A DNA stretch of 64,000 nt from contig CM034234.1 of NCBI GenBank assembly GCA_019916065.1, positions 13,188,520 to 13,252,519 of the forward strand, given 5' to 3'. Positions 1-26,970 of this stretch are shown piece by piece. The translations under genes were made by a program, and so were the position numbers. The notes under the pieces were generated by a model that saw only the letters and a list, made by a program, of their open reading frames with translations, was not told the DNA's origin and searched no databases. Source of the DNA: Vitellaria paradoxa. Taxonomy: Eukaryota; Streptophyta; Magnoliopsida; Ericales; Sapotaceae. How positions within the stretch are numbered: position 1 is the stretch's first letter; each line of letters opens with the position of its first letter.

Positions 1-989
1 CTTATTTTTTCTTACTCCAAACAGAGCCTTCAATTTTCAAATGTAGCGACTGTAGCATGGAATAGTGAAACTGGAACAGAGAACAAATAGTTTGAAGAAG
101 AAAACTCGAGAAGCTGCAAAACCTGTCTGCAAGTGAGTTTATTGGGTTGTCACTTTTCTATTTATGTTTAAATAATTTTTTTTATTTATGTTTGTTGTTT
201 TTTTTTAAAAGATAAAAAGCAAAATAACATATGAAAATACAATTTTACTTACAGTAAATAATTTTTATTTTAACAAAATATTTTCTTTTATTAATTTTTT
301 CAAAAATCAAGTGAATCTAATAAAATATATTTCATATTAATTTAATTAATTAATTAAATTAAATTAGTTATTGTTCTATTAATTAAATTAAATTATTTTA
401 ATTATGAAATTTATTAAAAATAAATTAATTTAATAAAAATAAAATATATTAAATATAATTTAATTATATTTTTATTAAGAATAATTTAATAAAATATATT
501 TCATATTAAATTAAATATTAATTTATTTATTTTAATTTAATTATATTATTTATCAAAAATAATTTAATTCAATAACAATAAAATATATCTAATATAATCT
601 AATTCTATTATTTATTAAAGATAATTTAATGAAATATGTTTCATATTAAATTAATAATTACTTTGATCATATTATTTATTATAAATTTCATAAAATATAT
701 TCCAAATGAATTTAATTAAATTAATATAATAGTATTATTTATTAAAGATAATTTTAGTCCAATAAGAATATTTGTAAATATTTTCTTTATAAATGACTAT
801 TATATGTCATTTTAACTTAGAGATAAGAATAGTTAATCAAAAAGGATAGAATTATAAATTTATTGAAAAAAATAAAATAAAGTACAAAAAAAATATTTGG
901 AAAACGCAAATAGATTCACCATATATATAAATATATTGGCTTATTTTTATGTAAGAAGTGTTAAAAAAAGAGTACTATTTATATGTATA
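1..989. other. AT-rich intron-like DNA, left edge (putative intron 2 of KARI copy 0)
   Basis: No gene is visible. Most of the stretch is extremely AT-rich with many ATTTAATTA-type palindromes, resembling the dispersed AT-rich element seen elsewhere in the window. About 760-990 matches 32,710-32,960 (same order of phrases such as TTTCTTTATAAATGAC and TTATTTTTATGTAAGA), which lies in intron 2 of KARI copy 2. I infer that this is intron 2 of copy 0, whose exons 1-2 lie at 5.4-5.7 kb and whose body would lie left of the window. Confidence 0.5.
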
Positions 990-999
990 TGTATATCTA

Positions 1000-2165
1000 T
1001 ATAACAAATTTGCTCACTTGATTGGACATTTGTATATGTGTCAACATATAAGAGAGAGAGAGAGAGTGTGAGAGAGCTGCGGGAGAGGGATGGGGCCGGG
1101 GGTGCAGGAGAGAGAGAGTGAGTGAGAGAGAGGGAGATGGAGGGAGGGAGAGGGGGTGGGGTTCAAGGGGGCTGCAATAAAGAAATTCACTGCAGGGGCT
1201 GTAGTGAAGGAATGAAGGGTTGAGATTTATTTTCACTTTAATGACACGTGATTTTTTACATTCTGTATTAATTATGTTCCAATTAGATTTTTTTAACTTT
1301 TATTTTTATTTTGAAAATTATTTTAGTTAAATTAAGAGGGTGTTTGGCCACTCAAAAATTAGCAAAAAAATACCAAAAGTTAATTTTTTTGTGTTTGGTA
1401 AAATCACAAATTTTTTCACTTTTTTGATTTGTTACAGTAAAAAGTATCACTCCATAATTATAACTTTTTTGATTTGCTACAGTAAAAAATATACCAAACA
1501 CCCAAAAGTTACAACTTTTTTGTTTTGCTACAGTAAAAAATTTACCAAACACCCAAAAGTTACTAAAAAAATGCTAAAAATTCCACTTGGTTCGACCAAA
1601 CACACAAAAAAGTGCACAAAAAAAAAACAACCAAAAAATTACCAAAACTTAAGTTTTTTGTAACTTCCAAACACCCTCTAAATTAGAACCATTCGATTAA
1701 AAATAATTAAATCTCAACCTTTGATTTTCCATTGTAGCCCCTGCCGTAGATTTCTTTACTGCAGCCCCCTTGAACCCGAGAGAGTGGGGCCTGGGGTGTA
1801 GGGGAGAGAGAGAGAGATGGGGGTTGGGTTGGGGCGGACTGGCGGGTGGTTTCAAGGTAAAAAATGAGAGGTTTTCAAGACAAAAAATAATATTTTTTTA
1901 TTTAAAATCTATCTATATAATAAATTTGCTCACTTGATTGGACATTTGTATATGTGTCAACATATGAGAGAGAGTGTGTGTGTGTGTGAGAGAGAGCTGT
2001 GGGAGAGGGGTGGGGCCGGAGGTGCAGGGGAGAGAGAGGGAGATGAGGGGAGGGGAGGGAGAGGGAGAGCGGGTGGGGCCCGGGGTGCAGGGGAGAGAGA
2101 GAGATGGGGGTTGGGTTGGGGCGGGTGGATGGGTGCTTTTAAGGTAAAAAATGAGAGGTTTTAAG
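1000..2165. repeat. GA/GT-rich duplicated segment with inverted internal arms
   Basis: About 1,008-1,240 and 1,918-2,160 are direct copies of one block: TTTGCTCACTTGATTGGACA, then an AGAG run, then a GGGG-rich purine tract. About 1,145-1,245 and 1,690-1,785 are in addition inverted copies of each other (GGGTTCAAGGGGGCTGCA against TGCAGCCCCCTTGAACCC). The short reading frames in the purine tract are low-complexity and not genes. Confidence 0.6.
1336..1678. mobile_element. 343-bp MITE with perfect 12-bp inverted ends and 8-bp target duplication
   Basis: The ends are GAGGGTGTTTGG and CCAAACACCCTC, perfect inverted repeats. The flanks TAAATTAA (1,328-1,335) and TAAATTAG (1,679-1,686) match at 7 of 8 positions, as expected for an 8-bp target site duplication. 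The interior is AT-rich with short tandem phrases (TTTTTTGATTTGYTACAGTAAAAA) and has no coding capacity. Eight-base duplications are typical of hAT-type elements, so a non-autonomous hAT-like MITE is the most likely class. Confidence 0.75.
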
Positions 2166-2488
2166 ACAAAAAATAATAATTTTTTATTTAAAATAATATT
2201 TTAATTTTAATTTAAACTTTTAAAATATAAATTTTAAATTTATATAAAGGTAAAAAAATATAATTTGACTTACAAATAACTCAAATATAAATTTGCTTTT
2301 TAAATTTATATAAAAAAATTATAAAAATAACAAATATTTAATATTTTTCAAAACTAATAAAAAATGTGTAAAATTTTATTATTTATTACAAATATTATTA
2401 CATTAATATTAAAAAAATATTACAATTTTTTTATAAAAATTTGTAATTTAATATTTTTCAAAATGTGATATATTTTGATTAATAACTA

Positions 2489-5081
2489 TCAATTGCCCGT
2501 GCTTGAAGGTATAGAAATATAATTTAATGTATAAATAACTCAAATTTAAATTTATAAAACAAACTTACATTAAAAAAAGTGTAAAAATAACCTATAAAAA
2601 TAAAAATCATTAATCAAAATAGATTAAAGTATAAAATTTTATTATTTAATACAAACATTATCACATTTTTTAAAATATTAATTTAAAATCTTTTATATAA
2701 AAAATATTAAAAAATATGAGCAGACAAAAAAAAATAATTCTGACCATTTAACAAATTCAACAGTTGAAAATACCTTAAATTCAAAATTTTAAAATTTTTT
2801 ATTATATAAATGATATTTTTTATATAAAAAGTATTAAAAAATTTTGGGAAAAGTGAAAGAAAAAGAAAAATAATTCTAAGCATTTAACAAATTCAATAGC
2901 AAAAAATTTTAAACTTTCTTATTATATAGATGACACGTAGTGTAAAACTGTATGCATTTAAAATTTAAGTTTTAAAAATATTTGGATGTAACGTTTATAT
3001 GCGTGTCGAGTGAGCATGCTACAGTTTTGAAGTATATTAATCACATTCAAAAAAATTTAAAATTTTTAAAAAATTAATAAAAAATATACAAAATTAAAAA
3101 ATTAAAAATAATTTTGTAATTACATTTTAAAAAATTTTCATATAAAAGTGATCGAAAAGATAATTAAAGTGGGAAGAAAAAGAAAAAAATAATTCAAACC
3201 ATTAAATAAATTCATTAATTAAAAATGTCAAATTCCAATTCTTTTGCCTGTGTTTAAATGTACAGAAATATTTTTTTCTTTTTGATATATTATATTATAT
3301 AAACTAGCAATTGCCCGTGCTTAAAGGCACAGAAATATAATTTAGCGTATAAATAACTCAAATTTAAATTTATAAAGCAAACTTACATTAAAAAAAGTGT
3401 AAAAATAACCTATCAAAATAAAAATCATTAATAAAAAAAGATTAAAGTATAAAATTTTATTATTTATTACAAACATTATCACATTTTTTAAAATATTAAT
3501 TTAAAATCTTTTATATAAAAAATATGAGAAGAGGGAGAAAAAAATAATTCTGATCATTTAACAAATTTAACAGTTGAAAATACCTCAAATTCAAACTTAA
3601 TTTTTAATAAATATCATAATTAATTTAATTTAATTTAATAAACAATATAATTAAATTAAATTAATATGAAATATATTTATTAAATCCAATTAATTTTTTA
3701 AAAACTAATTATAGACAATATTTAATTTTTAAAAGCAGTTTCAGCTTTCATTTCAGAAAAACAAAGACAGCAAAAAATAAAAATAGAAAATATAAACAGA
3801 AAATAAATAGGCGGATATTAAACAATGTATGGATACCTATTAAACAAAGTCAACTAATTTTTTTATTTAAAATAAATACTAAAACTTCAGTTTTCTTGAA
3901 AATTTTATTAGAAAATAAACATTTAAATTGAAATTTTGGATTTCCTTAATGGCTAGAATTAATTTTTCTCTTTCTCTCAAAATTTCTATTTTTTTAATAC
4001 TTTTTAAATAAAATATATTTGATATTAAACTTTTAAAAATGTGATAATAGTGATAATAAATAATAAAATTTAATATCTTAATCTTTTTGATTAGTGATTT
4101 TTATTTTTATATGTTATTTTTACACTTTTTCATATTGGTTTGTTTTATGAATTCAAAATAGAGTTGTTTATACGATAAATAACTTATGATTTGATATTTG
4201 TTCCAGTCATCACTAAAACTTTGCCACGTTATTACTATTATCTTTTTCAAATTTTGAAATTTAAATTTATATAATAAAATATATCAGAAAGAAAAAAATA
4301 TTTCTGTACATTTAAGCTCAGGCAAAAGAATTGGAATTTGGCATTTTTAATTAATGAATTTATTTAATGGTTTAAATTATTTTTTTCTTTTCCTTTCCGC
4401 TTTAATTATCTTTTCGATCACTTTTGTATGAAAATTTTTGAAAATGTGATTACAAAATTATTTTTAATTTTTTAATTTTATATATTTTTTATTAATTTTT
4501 TAAAAATTTAAAATTTTTTTGAATGGGATTAATATATTTTAAAACTGTAGCATGCCCGCTCGACACGCACATAAACGTTACATCCAAATGTTCTTAAAAC
4601 CTAAATTTTAAATACATACACTTTTACACTACGTGCCATCTATATAATAAGTAAGTTTAAAATTTTCTACTATTGAAATTGTTAAATGGTTAGAATTATT
4701 TTTCTTTTTCTCTCACTCTTTCCAAATTTTTTTAATACTTTTTATATACAAAATATTATTTATATAATAAAAAAGTTTAAAATTTTGAATTTGAGATATT
4801 TTCAACTATTGAATTTGTTAAATGATTAGAAATATTTTTTTCTCCGTCTTCTCATATTTTTTTAATATTTTTTATATATAAAATTTTAAATTAATATTTT
4901 AAAAAATGTGATGATATTTATAATAAATAATAAAATTTTATACTTTAATCTCTTTTGATTAATGATTTTTATTTTTATAGGTTATTTTTATAATTTTTTA
5001 ATGTAAATTTGTTTTATAAATTTAAATTTGAGTTATTTATATGTTAAACTATATTTTTGTGCCTTCAGGCACGGACAATTA
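2489..5081. repeat. 2.6-kb fold-back element with long inverted arms
   Basis: The left arm (about 2,489-3,285) and right arm (about 4,260-5,081) are imperfect inverted copies of roughly 800 bp. The terminal phrase CAATTGCCCGTGCTTGAAGG at 2,490 reappears inverted as CCTTCAGGCACGGACAATT near 5,062-5,080. GTAACGTTTATATGCGTGTCGAG near 2,990 reappears inverted near 4,560. A second copy of the terminal phrase starts the loop at about 3,306 (CAATTGCCCGTGCTTAAAGG). No reading frame of note is present. It is absent from the homologous intron of KARI copy 2, so it is an insertion. Confidence 0.65.
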
Positions 5082-5409
5082 CTAGTATATATATAGGCAT
5101 GACATTATTAATTGATATAAAACATTAAATAACATTAATAATTTATATTTATATATTTTAATTACTAAAACATCAAAAAATTATTTAATTTAAATGAGGT
5201 GTGAATTTATATATTAAAAAAAAGGTCAGGTTTTCGATTTCCGTTAACATCCGTTACATCCGTTTGCACGTTACTACGATCGTTAACTGTTACCGTATCT
5301 ATTACTGTTTTTTTTTTTTTTTTTTTTAATTATTAGCCCGACTCGATTTGACCTGGAGGGAAGCCTGGGCAGCCTATACACGAACAAGGTAATTAGAAGC
5401 GATCCGTAC

Positions 5410-5713
5410 CAGTGACCCCTAGCCGATAACACCAGTTTGCTTAATACCCTTGAACGCATCCGGTAGCAAACGGAACAATTCCCTCCCACCTCTCACAATA
5501 TTCTACAAAATAAACAAAACAATCATCAGAAATCCAAACATAAACAGAGAAGTTGGGGGGGGGGGGGGGGGAAGGAGGAGACTGCGGCAGATACCTCGTC
5601 GTGACCAGCGAGAGTAATTTTCTCCTTGTTGAAGATGGAGGTCTCAAAATGAGCGGAGGGGGAGATGGGTTAAGCGATATGGACGACGACGACGAAGAGG
5701 AAGAAGCAGCCAT
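5410..5713 (-). pseudogene. KARI copy 0: exons 1-2, frameshifted and with a nonsense codon
   Basis: Exon 1 is about 5,595-5,713 (ATG at 5,713) and exon 2 is 5,410-5,502, both on the minus strand. The leader is MAASSSSSSSS-like. A one-base loss relative to the other copies, where they read LDFET, shifts exon 1 out of frame. In exon 2 the Trp of the nucleotide-binding GWGS motif is TAG, and the last codon is CTG (Leu) where copies 1 and 3 have CAG. The first residue after the intron is Asn instead of Tyr. Flanking intron sequence to the left is homologous to intron 2 of copy 2, so this is probably the 5' end of a further copy that continues beyond the window, rather than a free exon pair. It is not able to encode KARI. 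Confidence 0.85.
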
Positions 5714-6335
5714 TGACGCACAAGAGGAAGAAGCCGACGCCACTGATGACAGCCTCTGAATATGCGCAGCAAAGCAAAGACAGAGCGAGGGGGTATCAGA
5801 CTGATAAATAGTGCTATGGGGCCAACAACTTCTAAAAGGCAGTGTATGCTAAGATGCGCCTTAAAGCATGCTATAATTCTAATTGATTGCAAATTATTAA
5901 ACACATAAACTACCTATCCAGCAGGTCCTATCCACCGACTATTGAGTTCTACAATGACCTATTTAATCCTTCCTTAACCTCCAAGTCTAGTGCATCCGAG
6001 ACTTTCAGTTTGTGTTAAATCAAGTCTTGAGATGCCTTTTTTTTTTTATTTTTTTCGGTAATTGAAAAACAAAATGTGAATTACTTGAGATGCTTGCCGA
6101 TGTCTTCGTATTAATGCGAATTACTTGGACATTATCATTGTACATGGGCCCGCCATTACTTCCACCAAATATACCCCCCTCCAAAAAAAAAAAAGGGTCA
6201 TTTGTTATTTGTGTAATCACCATCATATTCCTAATTTTGCATTTCACACCTTACTTGGGATGCTAAAAAATTCTCTCTCTCTCTCTCTTATTTGAGAAAG
6301 AAAAAAAAATTAATTTTTTAGTAGATTATTTTTAT
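5714..6335. other. 5' flank of KARI copy 0
   Basis: Homologous to 54,830-55,530 (5' flank of copy 3) and to 57,685-58,480 (distal 5' flank of pair B), sharing the phrase GGGGCCAACAACTTCTAAAAG. It contains a possible TATA element (CTATTTATC on the minus strand near 5,803-5,811) and a CT run at 6,270-6,290 that reads as a GA repeat upstream of the minus-strand gene. No gene is seen. Confidence 0.55.
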
Positions 6336-7706
6336 GAAAAATTGTATCTAAGCCATACTTTATAATCTTTTAAAGTTATTAGTCACACCTAAAAAAAAAG
6401 TATTGCTTTTAAGTCACATTAATGTGAAAAATTTTGTATTTAAGTCACACTTTCGAGTGGGTCTCACGAGTTTGTTTTAAATATAATTTCTAATATACCG
6501 ATAATATCCTTTATTTCTATAATAAAATTACACAAGTTATTTCCGGGAATTCCGGAATCACGTGAAGATATGGTTTACCGAGAATCACGCTGCTTTTGTT
6601 TTTTTTTTCTTTCCTTGTTTTCAGTTTCATTATTTACAATTTTAGTCGTGAAGATATTAAGAAGATAGAGCTTATTTGGCCTATTTTCTTCATGGATTGA
6701 TTTTGTCGATTAGCGTTTTGAACTATCTTCAAAATAGTACCAGTACTGTTTTAAAAAATATGATGATGTTGGCTCGTATGGCTGATTTGTGTTATGTATC
6801 GATTGATGTTTTTTAGACAATATGAAAATAGTACCGGTCCAAAACAGTACCGGTACTGTTTTATCGGTATTGTTTTCAAAACAATATCATGAATTATCAG
6901 CAGATGACAAGTTTTAAGGGCAAGAGAAATCTATTGGGCCGATCAACGTTTTGAGCTATCTTCAAAACAGTACCGGTACTGTTTCAAAAAATATAATGAT
7001 GTTGGCTCGTATAATTGGTTTGTGTTATGTATCGATTGATATTTTTTAGATAATATGAAAACAGTACTGGTACTGTTTTGAAAATAGTATCGGTACTATT
7101 TTCAAAACAGCACCATGAATTATAAGCAGATGACGAGTTTTAAGGGCAAGAGAAATCCATGGGGCCGATAGGCTTTTTGAGCTATCTTCAAAATTGTACC
7201 AGTACTGTTTCAAAAAATATGATGATGTTGGCGCATATGATTGGCTTGTGTTATGTATCGATTGATATTTTTTAGGCAGTATGAAAACAGTACCGGTACT
7301 GTTTTCAAAACAGCACCATGAATTATAAGCAGATGATAAGTTTTGGGCAAAAGAAATCCATGTGGTTGATTAGTATTTTGAGTTATTTTCAAAACAGTAC
7401 CGGTATTGTTTCAAAATCAGAAAAAATAAAGATACTTAGGAATGATGATCGATTTAGGTTTTTTCCAAACAGTTTTGATTTTGTTTCCAAAAATCGATTT
7501 TACTTGCTTTGGAAAGAAGATGAAAAGTTACGGAAGTTATGAGTGAAGTGTGCATTATTTTCGGATAAAACTGACAGTCAGTTTTGAAATGTGGTAAAAA
7601 ATGCGTGATGTCTTTTTATTGCAAGTGTGACTTATTTACAAACAAGTTTTTTCAGTATGACTTAAATCTTTATAAGTCCATAAATAGTGACCGGCCTCCA
7701 AAAACC
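6336..7706. mobile_element. 1.37-kb non-autonomous insertion carrying a tandem repeat with palindromic CAGTACCGGTACTG
   Basis: The flanks ATTATTTTTA (about 6,326) and ATTGTTTTTA (about 7,707) look like a 9-10-bp target duplication, and the equivalent spacers at 55,530 and 58,490 lack the insert. Subterminal sequences are loosely inverted (TAAGTCACAC near 6,460 against GTGTGACTTA near 7,627). The core (about 6,700-7,410) has just over three units of 200-240 bp, each with the phrases GAGCTATCTTCAAAACAGTACC, GTGTTATGTATCGATTGAT and TTATAAGCAGATGA. The motif CAGTACCGGTACTG, a perfect palindrome, or a one- to two-base variant recurs about eight times. No coding capacity. A MULE-type non-autonomous element is my best guess. 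Confidence 0.5.
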
Positions 7707-8060
7707 TATTGTTTTTAACTTTTTGTTAATTTTTTAGTAGTAGAATTGATCGTCAGTTTAAAAGGTCATTAAGTCCATTTTGAGAGAAATTGACTTAATC
7801 TTTTAAGGCCTACAGTTCAACTTTAGAAAAATAAAAATTCAAATTGAATTTTGGCTTAACTTTGGAATTCGGATCATAAGCTCAAACTCTGCCTAGTAGG
7901 TCTAATACCCGTTTAACTAAATTTAATATATGTTTCAAGTGTTAAGGTGGGCTTGCCAAAAATTTTAAACTCGAGGTAACATCAAGTTAGAACTAAACAT
8001 GAGTAAAATATGTTATATCAATTTAAAAACCCAGCACATGGCCCAATTTTCTAATCTCTA

Positions 8061-8373
8061 ATTTGGTTTATTTTTCTGATTTCAATTTTATGTATTTTAT
8101 GTTCTAAAAAAACCCACAAGAAGTAAATAAAAATACTCTATTTTTTTATTTTGAGATTTGTCTTATTTTAAATTAAAAATGCTCAAAACAACTTTTTATT
8201 ATTTTATATTTTATATGTAAACTTATTTTCTATTTTCTAAAATAAATTTTAAAAACACAAGTGTCAAAATGCATTTGAACTATTTTTCTTCTTTTCCTAA
8301 GTACAAAATAATAAATGAGCTCAAAACAAAAAATAAAAAATAAAAAATAAAAAATAAAAAAACAAATGCCACC
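8061..8373. mobile_element. MITE-like insertion in the 3' flank of KARI copy 1
   Basis: The 3' flank of copy 4 (58,735) runs directly from TCTCTAAT to GCAAACAAGAAC, whereas copy 1 has about 310 bp between the same phrases. The insert begins TTGGTTTATTTTTCTG and ends AAAAACAAATGCCACCTAAT, inverted ends of the same type as the MITE at 34,033-34,374 (CATTTGGTTTATTTTTTT). The interior is AT-rich and non-coding. Confidence 0.55.
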
Positions 8374-8968
8374 TAATGTAGACAAGAACTTTTTTCATTA
8401 ATTCTAAACAATTTAAAAAAAAAAGGGCTCCAAAAATTAAAATGAAAAATAAGAATGACAAACAAATAACCCCACCCCAACACAAAACACACCCTACAAA
8501 GAAAAGACGACGCAAAGGAGGACGTTTGAGTAAACCAGCGATGGAAGAAAAATTTAAAAACCTCATTACGTTTTGACCCTTCGAAACAAAAATCTGGCGC
8601 CTCAAACATATCACCACCAACAAATGTCAAAGCTCGAATAAAAGGGCATCTGTGAAATGAGAACCTAAGAAACTCAAGTGGTGAAGCATTTCAAGGACAA
8701 GATTTATCTGCACAACGCGGCGGAGAAAGCCAGATTAAAGAGCCAACAAAATAATTTGAAAACCTTATTCTCCCAGAATTTCAAACCACACAAGTGAAAC
8801 AATGTCTCAATTCATCAGCAGAAGCAAACAACACACACCAATTCTACATAAGACACTGAATAATAATAGCAGTGAAGTTTTCTAGGAAAAAGACTACGGT
8901 ATTCCAACCATGAAAGAAAACTAATTCCTCAAACAAAACCTTAAACAGAAGCCAGCTAGCAAAAAGGC
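8374..8968. other. 3' flank of KARI copy 1
   Basis: Shared, with divergence, with the 3' flanks of copy 3 (41,413-41,640) and copy 4 (58,740-60,230), for example AGTGGTGAAGCATTTCAAGGACAAGA. No gene is seen. The part next to the stop codon probably holds the 3' UTR of copy 1. Confidence 0.5.
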
Positions 8969-23800
<14,832 letters not shown>

Positions 23801-23876
23801 TGACGCACAAAAGGAAGAAGCCGACGCCACTGATGACAGCCTCTGAATATGCGCCAGAGCGAGTGGGGATCAGACT

Positions 23877-23885
23877 GATAAATAG
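23877..23885 (-). promoter_or_regulatory. Candidate TATA element of KARI copy 1
   Basis: CTATTTATC on the minus strand, about 77 bp upstream of the ATG at 23,800. The same word is kept upstream of copy 0 and copy 3. It is altered in copy 2 (CTACTTACC) and in pair B (CTATCTATTAG). Conservation across copies supports a promoter role, but no transcript start can be read from the sequence. Confidence 0.4.
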
Positions 23886-24003
23886 TGATTCGCACAGTTT
23901 GGAGCGCAGGATCAGATTGAGTGTTTTTACAGCCGCTGATAGGCACCGTTTGAAGTGCAGGATTAGACTAAGAGTATTTTTATAACTGCTTATTGGCACT
24001 GTT
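23886..24003. repeat. Short tandem repeat (about 50-55 bp) in the 5' flank of copy 1
   Basis: Variants of GGCACTGTTTGGAGTGCAGGATCAGA followed by GAGTGTTTTTATAGCTGCTTATT recur about two and a half times. The same repeat is found upstream of pair B (56,314-56,440) and not next to copies 0, 2 or 3. Confidence 0.65.
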
Positions 24004-26124
24004 TGGAGTGAAAGAAAAATAACAAAAATAATTTTACAAAATTTTTTCAAATTTTTACAAAATTTTTTCCATCTGGACTTACGTGAACTTCTATAAATCA
24101 ATTAAAATTTTTATATTTCTATAAATCTCAATAAAATTTTACAAATTTAAAAAAATATGAAGTAAAAAGTCAAACTTTTACCATTCACCTTAACATTTTA
24201 ATTTTTTTGTTAGTAACACTCTAAAGCCCCATTTGATAACGTTTTTATTTTTAGTTTTTTTATTTATATTTTCAAAATTTTATAAATTGGCAACAGAAAC
24301 ATGTTTGTTAACTCTGTTTATATTTTTTAATTCCCAAAAAAATAAAAATTAAACAAAAAAATTAAAAAAAAGTGTTTTCACTTTTTTTTTCTGTTGCTAC
24401 CATTTTATCCATTTTAATGCTTTGTCCATTTTTGTTCCATCATATTAAAACAAACTATTTTATCGAAATATTTTGTCAAATTTAATTATTTTTAATATAT
24501 AATATATATTATAAATTTAATTCTAATAAATAGCTAAATTAAATTAGTTAATTTAATTAATAGGAGATATATATTATTAAATTATTTTTAATAAATATTA
24601 TAATTGAATTAGCTAATTTAATAATTAATTTAACTAATATGAAATATATTTTATTAAATTATTTTTAGTAAATATTATAGTTAAATTATAATTTATATAT
24701 TTTATATTTACTAAATTAAATGATAAAGCCTATCTAAAAAAAGATATGGAATTGGATAAATAATAAATGATAAAAAAGCTGAAGTTGGATTAAAAAAAAA
24801 AAAAAAAGAGCTGAAGTTTGATAAATAAAAAAAATCAAGAGTTTTTCAAGATTTTAATAATAAATCCCTTTTGAAATTTTCGAATAAATATGTTAAAATC
24901 CTGACGAAAATGTAAGAGAAGACGAATAAAATAGAAAAAATACTTAAAATTTTTATTATTTTAATATTTTCTATTAAGTTTTAACGATTAATTTTATTGG
25001 AAGGGAGTCAATGTCAATAACATTCCTAAATAAAAAAAAAGTAAATATAATTTTTAAATGTTGTGAGTATTAAGTATAATTACCCAAATATTAAGAGAAT
25101 GTAGATTTAATTTACCCTTGAATTCCTAGATTAATTTTAGATCCATGGTTCACTTGAAAAAATTTATACTTAATTTAAATTTTAGGTTAAGTTGGAATTC
25201 AAATCATTAGCCTAATATCTTTCTAAGTGAATCCAATACATATTTCAAGTGCCAAGTAAGACTTGACAAAAATTTTAAACTCAAGCGTTTAAACCAAGTT
25301 AAAACTGCTTGAAAATATATTATACCAATTCAAAAATCCAGCACATGCCAAATTTACAAAACTCTATTGTAGACAAGCATTTGTCATTAATTTCATACAA
25401 TTAAAAAACTCCTTCAAAAATAAAAATAAAAAATAAGAATGGCAAAACAAGTACCCCACCCCCCACACAAAGCACACACCAAAAAGGAAAGACAACAAAA
25501 AAGAAAGGGAATTTGAACTTTTCCCAAAATATCACACTAAGGTTTGAGTTTTTTTTTTTTTTTTTTTTCCTTCTAACAATAAAGAACATAAGAATTTCAT
25601 TAGTTACAATATTTCTCTTCAATAATTTTTTTACCCCTGAAATTTAAGTCAGCTAGACAATTAATACTAAGATTTCAAGAAAAAAGAAAATGTAGAAAAT
25701 CATTGAGAGAAATATTGTAACTAGTACAACCTCTTAATTATGCAAATATATACCACAAAAATCAAAGTTTGAGTAAAACTTGACAAAGTGATTGACTCTA
25801 AGAAATCCCACAAGCTTTTGGTAGAAGTCTTTGCTCGCCAAATATTATAATCAACTAGAACATTAAAAAGGTAACATAAGTGTTTAATAGCAATTCAATC
25901 CTACGAAGTGTCGTGATTGGCCACCTTAGATCATGCCAAAACTTGAGAACACTAATTTGAAAATCGAGATGGCATGGTTCTAGAATTATCTTTGTTCTAA
26001 AGTATCCTAGAATGGTCCAAATTATCCTAGAGAGTTCCAAGGATTTCTGATATAATCCACAGCATTCTCTATTACACCAATTTACTTAAAGACATAAAAT
26101 AACAATGGTAGTGAAGTTTAGTAG
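24004..26124. other. Spacer between KARI copy 1 promoter side and copy 2 3' end
   Basis: 24,004-24,220 matches the 5' flank of pair B (56,440-56,690). About 24,222-24,730 begins like the dispersed AT-rich element (CCCCATTTGATAACGTTTTTA) and is strongly AT. From about 25,100 the DNA is the 3' flank of copy 2 and is collinear with 38,800-39,900 (3' flank of fragment C). No gene is seen. Confidence 0.55.
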
Positions 26125-26134
26125 GCAATTGTCA

Positions 26135-26254
<120 letters not shown>

Positions 26255-26970
26255 TTATTATTTTTTTAATTTAATAAATTAGAACTCTTATGTCAGACCA
26301 AATAATTGAAGATAAATAAAACTATATTGTACATCTACAGTCACAAGGCAGAGTTCAAGAAGAATATAAAAATATGCACTCCTAAATACAACACATTGCT
26401 TGACTCAGCTTAACAAAGACCAATCCAACTAACCATTTTTCCTAATTGACCGTGTAGATGTTTAAATAGTTAAAACGAAGTATAAATTGCAAAATGAATC
26501 TCTTATTCTTCACAGAAACCACAACAGTATTGTGATGCACGAATAGTTACTCACCATGAATATGTAATCCACCATTACTAATGTAGGACAGTGCTAACCT
26601 GAGCCATCATTAGTGCCAAATGGACACCGGCCGTAAAGAGATTTGAAGGGCCTAAGTCGACTGTTGGACGTACTGCTCAAACCCGTTGACCTACTTTCCA
26701 CATCGGTGTCAGATCAATTTTGCCCATTGGAAAACCTGGCAAACCATCCTTTTTCTGTGAGATGGGAAATAAGAAACCAGCTTTAAGGAAGAAAAAGGAA
26801 TTCAGTAATGTCACTGACACTAAAAGAAAAAAGAAAAAAAAAACCAAAGGTTCACAAGAGTACATTTGAAATATCAAGCGTGATTTGAGACAATAGTTTT
26901 GGGGTAATTATTCTGACAGGCATTTTAATAACATATTGAATGAAACAAACATACATAAAAGCAACGCCCA

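Noticed and set aside
1340..1663. 107-residue open frame with repeated CYSKK phrases
   Set aside because: It lies entirely inside a MITE, and the repeats reflect its short AT-rich tandem phrases.
1934..2164. Gly/Arg/Glu-rich short open frame
   Set aside because: Translation of a GA/GGGG-rich purine tract; no protein signature.
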